In this document: in pieces, positions 1 to 5,000 of the stretch
Layout: each line of letters opens with the position of its first letter
How positions within the stretch are numbered: the stretch's first letter is position 1
Assembly: GCA_017554835.1 (NCBI GenBank)
Contig: JAFZHO010000119.1
Location: 1 to 5,000, forward strand
Reading direction: 5' to 3'
From: Clostridia bacterium
GTDB taxonomy: Bacteria; Bacillota; Clostridia; Oscillospirales; RGIG7773
Length of the DNA stretch: 5,000 nucleotides
Program-made: the position numbers and the translations under genes
The notes under the pieces: generated by a model
The model's input: the letters and a program-made list of their open reading frames with translations, nothing else
Told to the model about the DNA's origin: nothing
Databases searched by the model: none

Positions 1-58
1 CGTCTTGGGATAGTCCTTTCCTCGTTCTAAGTTCAAGAATAATATCTTTTGTTTCCAT
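1..58 (-). CDS. XRE-family helix-turn-helix transcriptional regulator (N-terminal fragment)
   Basis: Only the first 19 codons are in the window; the gene continues past the left edge. They read METKDIILELRTRKGLSQD, which is the classic opening of an HTH_3/XRE (Cro/C1-type) DNA-binding domain: helix 1 with the I-x-x-L-R pattern, followed by the K-G-L-S-Q start of the recognition region. Proteins of Clostridia with this opening are usually small cytoplasmic DNA-binding repressors, often with an extra C-terminal domain that cannot be seen here. The ATG at 58 is preceded at 8 bases by GAGGTG, and a good -10/-35 pair lies just upstream, so the gene has its own promoter and is separated from the upstream operon by a terminator. 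A second ATG at 63 is in another frame and gives a protein without HTH character. The regulator's target is unknown; autoregulation is possible. Confidence 0.85.
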   Translation of the reverse strand, partial: METKDIILELRTRKGLSQD

Positions 59-66
59 AGCATTAT

Positions 67-72
67 CACCTC
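67..72 (-). promoter_or_regulatory. Ribosome binding site of the XRE regulator
   Basis: Read on the minus strand this is GAGGTG, followed by 8 bases and then the ATG at 58. The spacing fixes the start at 58 rather than at the out-of-frame ATG at 63, which would be only 3 bases from the motif. Confidence 0.8.
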
Positions 73-79
73 AATACCT

Positions 80-107
80 ATTATATCGTAAGAGTTCCAA
101 AAAACAA
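80..107 (-). promoter_or_regulatory. Sigma-A-type promoter for the XRE regulator
   Basis: On the minus strand a perfect TATAAT (85 to 80) is preceded by a 16-base spacer and TTGTTT (107 to 102), which matches half of the TTGACA consensus including its TTG. The start of transcription would fall near position 72-74, which gives a very short leader and puts the ribosome binding site almost at the 5' end of the mRNA. The promoter lies downstream of the operon terminator, so the regulator is expressed on its own. Confidence 0.7.
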
Positions 108-122
108 GCAACCACCTGTTGC
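108..122. promoter_or_regulatory. Possible operator: short dyad next to the -35 box
   Basis: GCAAC, 5 bases, GTTGC is a perfect 5-bp inverted repeat that touches the -35 hexamer of the XRE promoter. Regulators of this type often bind short dyads at their own promoter, so this is a candidate operator. The dyad is short and could occur by chance; binding is inferred only from position. Confidence 0.3.
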
Positions 123-125
123 CAT

Positions 126-156
126 AAAAAATCCGCCCGAACTTCTTCGGGCGGAT
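126..156 (-). terminator. Rho-independent terminator of the lepA-to-flippase operon
   Basis: A perfect GC-rich stem (131-141 with 146-156, core CCGCCCGAA/TTCGGGCGG) closes on a 4-base loop at 142-145. On the minus strand it is followed by a run of six T (131 to 126). It lies about 155 bases after the stop codon of the flippase-like gene and just before the promoter of the XRE regulator, so it ends the long operon and insulates the regulator. In the plus direction the downstream tract (GTTTTGCTTT) is weaker, and no plus-strand gene needs it. Confidence 0.88.
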
Positions 157-172
157 AGTTTTGCTTTATAAC

Positions 173-279
173 GGACAGTCGAGGACGCCTGTCCCTACAA
201 AAATCTAATTACTTAGATTCTTTGATTGCATTCTGCGGTGCAACGCATCGGGCGATGAGGGCAAATTTTAAAACTGTCC
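173..279. repeat. Hairpin-rich intergenic element bounded by 7-bp inverted repeats
   Basis: The 107 bases start with GGACAGT (173-179) and end with its complement ACTGTCC (273-279). Inside lie four small perfect dyads in a row: GGACAG/CTGTCC (173-178 and 189-194), AATCTAA/TTAGATT around TTAC (202-219), TTGCA/TGCAA (226-243), and CATCG-GG-CGATG (246-257). No open reading frame with a ribosome binding site is present. The layout resembles short palindromic repeats or non-autonomous MITE-like sequences scattered between genes in clostridial genomes. It could instead be a structured 3' untranslated region of the operon. That it is repeated elsewhere is inferred; only one copy is in view, and no exact target-site duplication is visible. 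Confidence 0.4.
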
Positions 280-310
280 TTAATTGTACGCCCCATAAAT
301 CCCGACTTTT

Positions 311-1318
311 TTATTTATTTTTATTAAATCTTGCGGAAAAAATCATTCCAACGCCGATAGGCAGGTAGAAGGTGATTATTCGCCATAATAAAATTGCAAG
401 ACTTATATATTCTCCCTCTTTGAAGAAAAATCCAAAGAAAACAAGAAAGCTTCCCTCTGCTCCCCCTGATGCTCCCGGAAGGGGAACAAAAGAAGAAATC
501 ATAAGAACAAAAGCGCTTGCTGCAATTACGTCCATAATATTAACGTAAACCCCCATGGAAAGACAAACAAAAAAAGGAATTGCAAAAAAGGCGGTAAGCT
601 GCAGCATAGAGAATATAAACATACTTATAATGATTCTTGGTTTTTTTCTGACCAGGTCAAAGGAATTATGAAACTGAGTAATTTCCCTTTCTATATACTG
701 AACGGCTTTTTCCTTATCTTTAATAAATCGGAGTTTTGCCCCTATATTAATGAAAAAGAGTGCGGCTTTTTTTGTAAAGACAGGGAAAAATCCAATAGAA
801 AATAAAAGAAGGACAACAACCGTATTAACGGCAAATCCGATAAAAACCAAAAATCCGAAAGAGGAAACCTTTTCCGAAAAGGAATTGAATTTAAGAACAA
901 GAACCAAAACGGAATAAATAGTCAGCGCAATCTGATATAAAATAAATCTTGATAAAAGTGACGAGGTGGCAACCCCAAGGGGAACGTCGCATTTCGTCAT
1001 ATGAAAGGCCTGCATGGGTTGGCCCCCGCTTGCGCTTGGGGTAATGCAGTTAAAAAGCTGACCTATCATAGTGGTTTTAAAAGTGTTTTTAAATTTTTGC
1101 TGAGGATGAAGGAATTTTGTTACCCTATGAAGAACAATTGTCTCAAAAAGCCAGTAAAGAAAGATACACAAAACCCCACCCCACATAAAAGAAATACGAG
1201 GGGATGAAAAAGCTTTTATAATACTTTCCACTCCATCAACAAAAATGATATAGCAAATAAGAATGACGGCGGAAAGAAGAATAATTATATAGCTTAAAAG
1301 GTTTTTCTTATCCTTCAT
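311..1318 (-). CDS. Flippase-like integral membrane protein (lysylphosphatidylglycerol synthase TM region family, UPF0104/YbhN-like)
   Basis: This 335-residue protein is mostly hydrophobic, with around seven to eight membrane segments (roughly residues 10-27, 45-65, 118-142, 154-180, 228-255, 262-280 and 305-327). Family signatures are seen in order: QLFNCITPSASGGQP at 87-101, SSFVPLPGASGGAEGSF at 275-291, and LLWRIITFYLPIGVG at 310-324. These define the PF03706 membrane domain, the part that in MprF moves aminoacylated phosphatidylglycerol across the membrane. The MprF cytoplasmic synthase domain is absent, so this is the stand-alone form; its substrate is unknown but is probably a lipid or lipid-linked molecule. 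The ATG at 1318 has AAAGGA 7 bases upstream, and the gene follows the SGNH hydrolase after 13 bases. It is the last gene of the operon. Family assignment is firm; the flippase role is inferred from the family. Confidence 0.85.
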   Translation of the reverse strand: MKDKKNLLSYIIILLSAVILICYIIFVDGVESIIKAFSSPRISFMWGGVLCIFLYWLFETIVLHRVTKFLHPQQKFKNTFKTTMIGQLFNCITPSASGGQPMQAFHMTKCDVPLGVATSSLLSRFILYQIALTIYSVLVLVLKFNSFSEKVSSFGFLVFIGFAVNTVVVLLLFSIGFFPVFTKKAALFFINIGAKLRFIKDKEKAVQYIEREITQFHNSFDLVRKKPRIIISMFIFSMLQLTAFFAIPFFVCLSMGVYVNIMDVIAASAFVLMISSFVPLPGASGGAEGSFLVFFGFFFKEGEYISLAILLWRIITFYLPIGVGMIFSARFNKNK

Positions 1319-1331
1319 GGGTTTTTCCTTT

Positions 1332-2411
1332 CTAAATTAGTTTTTGAAGCACTTTTACGATTTCTCTTGCAATAAGAGCGGCGCCAAGGTCGTTTGAATG
1401 AAGACCCTCAACGGTAGCGCTTTCGCGGAACTCGCCGAAGATTTCTCTTCCGTCAATAAAATAAACGTTTTTATCTCCGTTGTCAAGGGCGTTTTTATAT
1501 GTTTTATAGATAACGTTGACCCTTCTCTGATTATCCTCTTCGTAACGGCAAACGCAGGTAGAAGTGAGAAATACTACGGGAAGGTCGGGGTTTTTCTCTC
1601 TTATAATTTTGAAAAATCTCTCGTGAGTATTTTCAAGATGCTCTGCTGACGGAGCGTTATGGTCATAGTCGGAAACGAAGAATTTCATAGGAAGAGAGGC
1701 AATATATTCGGCGATTTCTTTTTCTCCCATTCCGCTTCCCGAAAAACCGAAGTTTATAAAATCGCAGTCAAGCTTCTGAGAAACAATGGCGGGAAAAGAG
1801 TTTCCCGGTCTTGAAACGCAAGACCCCTGAGTTATGGAGTTTCCGTAGTAGATAATAGGTTCTTCGAAACGGTATGGGGTTGGTTCCAAAAGCTCTGCAT
1901 CATCTTCAAGTCCGATATAAAGGTCTTTTACGCAGCTGCAAAGAGGCAAATGAATAGTAATATCTCTCATTTTTCTCTCGGAAGAGCCCATAACGTCCGG
2001 TTTTATATCAATAACGCTCTCAAAATCTTTATCAAGGTTAAGAGCGGGAATAAAAGCGCCGATATAACGGTTTTTGCCCTTGTCGTCAGAAACGAACATA
2101 TCAAGCCCCGCAGTTCCCGATAAAGGGAAAAGAGGCAAACGGGCAACAAACCCAAAAAATATTTTTATAGCAACGTAACGGCTATTGGTGCGAAAACGCA
2201 CTCTTCCCCCCGTTGCAAAATTTCTCAGGTTATAGACCTTTTCGCTGACGGATTTTGCAACCTGGGCAGGAAGACGGGTATATGCCCCGTCCTCTTTAAA
2301 AACGCCGTAAATCTTAAAGGGCTCTTTTGCAAAATCATAGAATTTTATGTTTTTTTTGTTGATTTGAGTTTCGATTTTGAGGTTTTTATCAATTTCGTCA
2401 ATTTTTTTCAT
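1332..2411 (-). CDS. SGNH/GDSL-type hydrolase with GxDLY-like N-terminal domain
   Basis: A 359-residue probable esterase with no signal peptide or membrane segment, so cytoplasmic. Residues ~31-180 form a beta-rich N-terminal domain with GLDMF at 102-106, corresponding to the GxDLY motif that accompanies this esterase type. Residues ~185-359 form the SGNH fold: GNSIT at 190-194 (nucleophile Ser192) in block I, NFGFSGSG at 220-227 in block II (oxyanion Gly), DYDHN at 248-252 in block III (Asn252), and EGLHSND at 335-341 in block V with catalytic His338. The acidic partner three residues before the His is Glu335, where most relatives have Asp. The family (PF14607 plus PF14606) removes acyl groups, often acetyl from sugars; the substrate here is not known. 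ATG 2411 has AAAGGTG 5 bases upstream, 19 bases after the CDF stop. No carbohydrate genes lie nearby to suggest a substrate. Confidence 0.85.
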   Translation of the reverse strand: MKKIDEIDKNLKIETQINKKNIKFYDFAKEPFKIYGVFKEDGAYTRLPAQVAKSVSEKVYNLRNFATGGRVRFRTNSRYVAIKIFFGFVARLPLFPLSGTAGLDMFVSDDKGKNRYIGAFIPALNLDKDFESVIDIKPDVMGSSERKMRDITIHLPLCSCVKDLYIGLEDDAELLEPTPYRFEEPIIYYGNSITQGSCVSRPGNSFPAIVSQKLDCDFINFGFSGSGMGEKEIAEYIASLPMKFFVSDYDHNAPSAEHLENTHERFFKIIREKNPDLPVVFLTSTCVCRYEEDNQRRVNVIYKTYKNALDNGDKNVYFIDGREIFGEFRESATVEGLHSNDLGAALIAREIVKVLQKLI

Positions 2412-2430
2412 ATTATCACCTTTATAAATA

Positions 2431-3579
2431 TTAGTTTACGTAGCTTTTATCAACTGATATAACGGTAAAATAATCGGGATAGATTTCTCTTACCTTTCCT
2501 TGAATATAATCGCAAAGCTGGTCGTCTTTCATTTTATAATCGTATGGAACAACCACGTCAAAAATAAGGTTACAATGGGTAGTTCCCTTAACCATTCGAA
2601 AATCGTGAAAATCAATTCCGTCGGATAATTCGTTTATAATAGCACGGACAAGCTCTTTTGCCTGATTTGTTTCCTTATCGTCGGTAACGATGGGGTCCAT
2701 ATGTATAACAAGGTCGATTCCAAGAGAGGATTTCATATCTCTTTCGATATTATCAATAAGGTCGTGGCTTTTTAAAATATCCTCTTTTGCATCAACCTCG
2801 GCGTGAACGCAGGCATAATATTTTTCTGCCCCGTAGCTATGAACAACAAGGTCGTGGATTCCTAAAACGCCGTCATAGGATTTGACCTTATCGGCGATTT
2901 TTATCTCGGTTTCTTTATCGGCGGCCTCTCCCAAAAGGGGAGAAATAGTCTCTTTAACAAGACTGATTCCCGAAATTATAATAAATCCGCCAACCAAAAC
3001 GCCCATATATCCGTCAAGGTCGATTTCTAAAATATAGCCAAGGCAAAGGGCCAAAAGAACGGCGAAAGTAGTTATAACGTCGTTTCGGCAGTCGGCGGCA
3101 GTGGCTTCAAGGGCGGGAGAAGAAAGTTTTTTATTGATTTTTTTATTAAAAAGCATAAGCCATAACTTCATAAAAATAGAGATTATAAGAATAATAACGG
3201 GAATAATGCCAAATTCAACGGCAGTGGGGTTAATGATTTTTCCTACGGAAGATTTAATAAGTTCAAATCCGATAAGAATAATCACGAAAGAAACGATAAG
3301 CCCCGTAATATATTCGATTCTCTGATGACCGAAAGGGTGGTCCTTATCGGCGGGCTTTGAAGAAAGCTTGAACCCGATAAGAGTTATGACTGAGGTTGCC
3401 GCATCGGAAAAGTTATTAAGACCGTCGGCAGAGATACTGATACTCCCCGAAATAAGACCGATGCCAATTTTCATAATACTGAGAATAAGGTTTATAAAAA
3501 TACCAACCATTCCCGATAAAACCCCGTATTGCTCACGGGAATTTCCTTTTATAAAAAGCTTTTCAAGTAACTTTGTCAT
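2431..3579 (-). CDS. Cation diffusion facilitator (CDF) metal efflux transporter, extended C-terminus
   Basis: This 382-residue protein has six membrane segments (about 15-45, 47-70, 90-112, 122-145, 168-188 and 191-208) and a cytoplasmic C-terminal part. It should export a divalent metal in exchange for protons. The transport site is formed by Asn55 and Asp59 in helix 2 and Asp163 and Asp167 in helix 5. Zinc exporters normally use His/Asp there; the N-D/D-D pattern fits MntE-like manganese transporters, so Mn2+ (or Fe2+) is a reasonable but unproven guess. The loop DKDHPFGH at 78-85 is the second CDF metal site. A ZT_dimer domain follows, with His259, His272 and HMDP at 293-296. About 85 further residues (298-382) resemble a second copy of that domain, making the protein longer than the usual ~300. 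ATG 3579 has AAAGGAG 7 bases upstream; the frame is open further up, but only inside hemW. Confidence 0.9.
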   Translation of the reverse strand: MTKLLEKLFIKGNSREQYGVLSGMVGIFINLILSIMKIGIGLISGSISISADGLNNFSDAATSVITLIGFKLSSKPADKDHPFGHQRIEYITGLIVSFVIILIGFELIKSSVGKIINPTAVEFGIIPVIILIISIFMKLWLMLFNKKINKKLSSPALEATAADCRNDVITTFAVLLALCLGYILEIDLDGYMGVLVGGFIIISGISLVKETISPLLGEAADKETEIKIADKVKSYDGVLGIHDLVVHSYGAEKYYACVHAEVDAKEDILKSHDLIDNIERDMKSSLGIDLVIHMDPIVTDDKETNQAKELVRAIINELSDGIDFHDFRMVKGTTHCNLIFDVVVPYDYKMKDDQLCDYIQGKVREIYPDYFTVISVDKSYVN

Positions 3580-3586
3580 AAAAAAA

Positions 3587-3593
3587 CTCCTTT
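3587..3593 (-). promoter_or_regulatory. Ribosome binding site of the CDF transporter, touching the hemW stop
   Basis: Minus-strand AAAGGAG sits 7 bases before the ATG at 3579 and shares its first base with the TGA stop of hemW (3595 to 3593). It shows that translation starts at MTKLL and not at the in-frame codon at 3750, which would place 57 extra, non-CDF residues inside hemW. The contact with the stop codon suggests translational coupling. Confidence 0.85.
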
Positions 3594-4723
3594 CAGTTGA
3601 TTTCAAGATAATTGATAACGGAATTTGAGAGAAGAAACCCTTGGGGAGTGAGATAAAATCTATCCTCTTCCAAAATTCCAAGCCCCTCAGTTTGAAGTTT
3701 TTTGCATTTTTCCAATAGGGGTTTCGCTTTCGTTGGCGAGGATTTTTCAATATAAGATAAAGAAATCCCCTCTTTTAACCGAAGGCGGAGCATAATATAT
3801 TCAAAAAGTTTGTCCTTTTCCGTCAAACGCTCCTCAATTTCTATTACATTTTGTATATTTTCCGCTTTTTCAAAGTTTTGTATATCGGAATTTATGAAAA
3901 AACGGGTATTTTCCATATAAGAATAAGCAAAAGGCCCAAGTCCGAGATAATTTTCCCCCGTCCAGTATTTATAGTTATGGCGGGAAATAAAACCCTCTTT
4001 TGCGAAGTTTGAAATCTCGTATTGGTTAAAACCCCCTTTTTGAAGTTTTTCCACCGTGGCAAGATAAAATTCCGCCTGTTCTTTTTCATTAGCAAGAGAG
4101 AGGGGATCAAGATTTTTATAAAAAGGGGTCCCTTCCTCGATTTTAAGTCCGTAGGCAGAAATATGAGTCAAATCAAGGGATAAAATAAAATCCAAGGTTT
4201 CCTTAAGGGTTTTCATAGTCTGATTTGGAATTCCCAGCATTATATCGGCGCTGATATCAGAAAATCCTTCGGATTTTAAAATATCAAGCCCTTTTTCGAA
4301 ATCCTTTTTGGTATGGATTCTGCCAAGAAGAGAAAGCTCCTTGTCAATAGCGCTTTGAAGCCCCACGGAAACTCGGTTAAACCCTGCTTCAAAGCAGGAT
4401 TTTGCCAAAGAGGGAGTAATGCTTTCGGGATTTGCCTCAAAGGTTGCTTCGTAGTTTTTTGCTATATTGAAATTATTTTTAATTTCCTCAAAAATAAGGG
4501 CAAGTTCTTCCCCTAAAATAGAGGGAGTTCCCCCTCCGAAATATATAGTATCAAAGGTATATTTTTTTAATAAATGCGAAAGGTTTCTGATATGCTTTTT
4601 TAAGGCAAGAGAATAATTTTTTATATCCAAACAAAGCCCGTCGCCATTGACGGGCTTTGAATAAAAGTCGCAATAATTGCATTTTGATTTACAAAAAGGA
4701 ACGTGGATATAAAGACCTTCCAT
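3593..4723 (-). CDS. hemW: HemW, radical-SAM-type heme chaperone
   Basis: The 376-residue protein has the HemW layout and length. HVPFCKSKCNYCDFYS at 7-22 carries Cys11, Cys15 and Cys18 (C-x3-C-x2-C), which bind the [4Fe-4S] cluster with S-adenosylmethionine; GGGTP at 63-67 is the SAM-contacting glycine motif; HNYKYW at 249-254 is the H-N-x-x-Y-W motif typical of HemW and absent from the oxygen-independent coproporphyrinogen oxidase HemN. A HemW-type C-terminal domain follows (~300-376). HemW binds heme and hands it to membrane hemoproteins; older annotations call it HemN or coproporphyrinogen III oxidase, a name not supported here. The ATG at 4723 is preferred because TAAAGG lies 11 bases upstream; a GTG at 4732 is in frame but only 2 bases from that motif. 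The gene starts 14 bases after lepA, a common Firmicutes pairing. The usual downstream hrcA-grpE-dnaK genes are not present here. Confidence 0.92.
   Translation of the reverse strand: MEGLYIHVPFCKSKCNYCDFYSKPVNGDGLCLDIKNYSLALKKHIRNLSHLLKKYTFDTIYFGGGTPSILGEELALIFEEIKNNFNIAKNYEATFEANPESITPSLAKSCFEAGFNRVSVGLQSAIDKELSLLGRIHTKKDFEKGLDILKSEGFSDISADIMLGIPNQTMKTLKETLDFILSLDLTHISAYGLKIEEGTPFYKNLDPLSLANEKEQAEFYLATVEKLQKGGFNQYEISNFAKEGFISRHNYKYWTGENYLGLGPFAYSYMENTRFFINSDIQNFEKAENIQNVIEIEERLTEKDKLFEYIMLRLRLKEGISLSYIEKSSPTKAKPLLEKCKKLQTEGLGILEEDRFYLTPQGFLLSNSVINYLEIN
4632..4659 (-). other. Perfect 11-bp hairpin inside the 5' part of hemW
   Basis: CAAAGCCCGTC (4632-4642) pairs perfectly with GACGGGCTTTG (4649-4659) around the 6-base loop GCCATT. 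In the hemW mRNA the hairpin covers bases 65-92 of the reading frame, encoding residues 22-31 just after the iron-sulfur motif, and is followed by a partly T-rich stretch (TTTGGATAT). The pairing is directly visible; whether it attenuates transcription, pauses ribosomes or is accidental is unknown. Confidence 0.5.
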
Positions 4724-4734
4724 TTGGAACACAA

Positions 4735-4740
4735 CCTTTA
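4735..4740 (-). promoter_or_regulatory. Ribosome binding site of hemW, overlapping the lepA stop
   Basis: Minus-strand TAAAGG includes the TAA stop codon of lepA (4740 to 4738). The distance to ATG 4723 is 11 bases, slightly long but workable; the distance to the in-frame GTG at 4732 is only 2. This favours ATG 4723 and points to coupled translation with lepA. Confidence 0.6.
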
Positions 4741-5000
4741 TTCATCAAGCTTCAAAACAGACATAAACGCTTCCTGAGGAACCTCTACGCTGCCAAGCTG
4801 ACGCATACGTTTTTTACCTTCTTTTTGTTTTTCGAGAAGTTTTTTCTTTCTCGTTATATCGCCGCCGTAGCATTTTGCGAGAACGTCTTTTCGCATTGCC
4901 TTAACGGTTTCACGGGCGATAATTTTTGCGCCTATAGCCGCCTGAATAGGAATTTCAAACATCTGGCGTGGAATATGCTCTTTTAGTTTTTCTGCCATTC
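4738..5000 (-). CDS. lepA: Elongation factor 4 (LepA), C-terminal fragment
   Basis: The last ~87 residues of LepA are present; the rest of the ~600-residue GTPase lies beyond the right edge. The visible part is the highly conserved LepA C-terminal domain (PF06421): EHIPRQMFEIPIQAAIG, then KIIARETVKAMRKDVLAKCY, GGDITRKKKLLEKQKEGKKR and GSVEVPQEAFMSVLK near the end. This basic domain reaches toward the peptidyl-transferase centre and the P-site tRNA in EF4-ribosome complexes. EF4 is a cytoplasmic translational GTPase with proposed roles in ribosome back-translocation and in 30S assembly or initiation. The Met at 4998 is internal, because the bases before it (NGA) can continue the frame as Arg or Gly and the fragment begins in mid-domain. 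The stop codon overlaps the hemW ribosome binding site, so lepA is probably the first visible gene of the operon. Confidence 0.96.
   Translation of the reverse strand, partial: MAEKLKEHIPRQMFEIPIQAAIGAKIIARETVKAMRKDVLAKCYGGDITRKKKLLEKQKEGKKRMRQLGSVEVPQEAFMSVLKLDE

Noticed and set aside
255..368. Plus-strand 37-codon frame starting MRANFK
   Set aside because: It has no ribosome binding site, begins inside the hairpin-rich element and runs into the 3' end of the flippase-like gene on the other strand.
1001..1207. Plus-strand open frame of 68 codons
   Set aside because: It lies wholly opposite the flippase-like gene, whose protein motifs are clear, and has no recognisable domain or start signal.
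1398..1649. Plus-strand open frame of 83 codons
   Set aside because: It is antisense to the conserved SGNH block III-V region and lacks a ribosome binding site; it is a shadow frame.
2421..2449. Possible promoter TTGATA-17-TATTTA before the SGNH gene
   Set aside because: The -10 box is poor, and a start 7 bases further on would fall in or after the ribosome binding site, leaving no usable leader.
2927..2943. TCTCCC/GGGAGA hairpin in the CDF gene
   Set aside because: The stem is only 6 bp, lacks a T-run, and encodes the conserved SPLLGEA segment.
3580..3750. N-terminal extension of the CDF transporter by 57 residues
   Set aside because: The extension is basic, not CDF-like and lies inside hemW; the strong AAAGGAG at 3587-3593 marks the start at 3579.
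4383..4398. CCTGCTT-CA-AAGCAGG dyad inside hemW
   Set aside because: It is a 7-bp stem with a 2-base loop, too tight to fold well, and encodes the conserved CFEAGFNR region, so protein constraint explains it.
4657..4986. Plus-strand open frame of 109 codons
   Set aside because: It is antisense to the highly conserved LepA C-terminus and the HemW cluster motif, and its Phe/Arg-rich translation matches no family I know.

Overview
The window looks like a piece of a Gram-positive, low-GC anaerobe, most likely a member of the Clostridia. The reasons are a moderate-to-low GC content (about 40% in the lines I sampled), strong AGGAG/AGGTG-type ribosome binding sites, the lepA-hemW gene pair that is common in Firmicutes, and the typical clostridial style of the cation transporter and helix-turn-helix proteins. 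This is inferred from protein and signal style, not from a database match.

All supported genes lie on the minus strand, so transcription runs from high to low coordinates. From the right edge the order is: the 3' end of lepA (ribosomal GTPase EF4, cut by the window edge); hemW (radical-SAM-type heme chaperone); a cation diffusion facilitator (CDF) metal exporter with an extended C-terminus; a cytoplasmic two-domain SGNH/GDSL-type hydrolase; and a stand-alone multi-pass membrane protein of the lysylphosphatidylglycerol synthase/flippase-like family (PF03706, UPF0104). The gaps between these genes are only 13 to 19 bases, and each downstream gene has its own ribosome binding site. I see no convincing internal promoter, so the five genes probably form one transcription unit whose promoter lies outside the window. 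The functions (translation, heme handling, metal efflux, ester hydrolysis, envelope lipid) do not form one obvious pathway; the link looks like housekeeping co-transcription.

Below position 311 there is a 252-base intergenic region. It holds a compact hairpin-rich sequence (173-279) bounded by 7-base inverted repeats and probably a dispersed repeat, then a strong rho-independent terminator for the operon (126-156), then a clear sigma-A-type promoter with a small dyad next to its -35 box, and a ribosome binding site. These last elements serve the first 19 codons of an XRE-family DNA-binding regulator that runs off the left edge.

No CRISPR array, tRNA, rRNA, transposase or phage gene is visible. 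The most unusual points are the intergenic hairpin cluster, a perfect 11-bp hairpin inside the 5' part of hemW, a Glu in place of the usual catalytic Asp in the SGNH hydrolase, and the Asn/Asp metal site plus second C-terminal module of the CDF transporter. I do not see evidence for an undescribed multi-gene system here.
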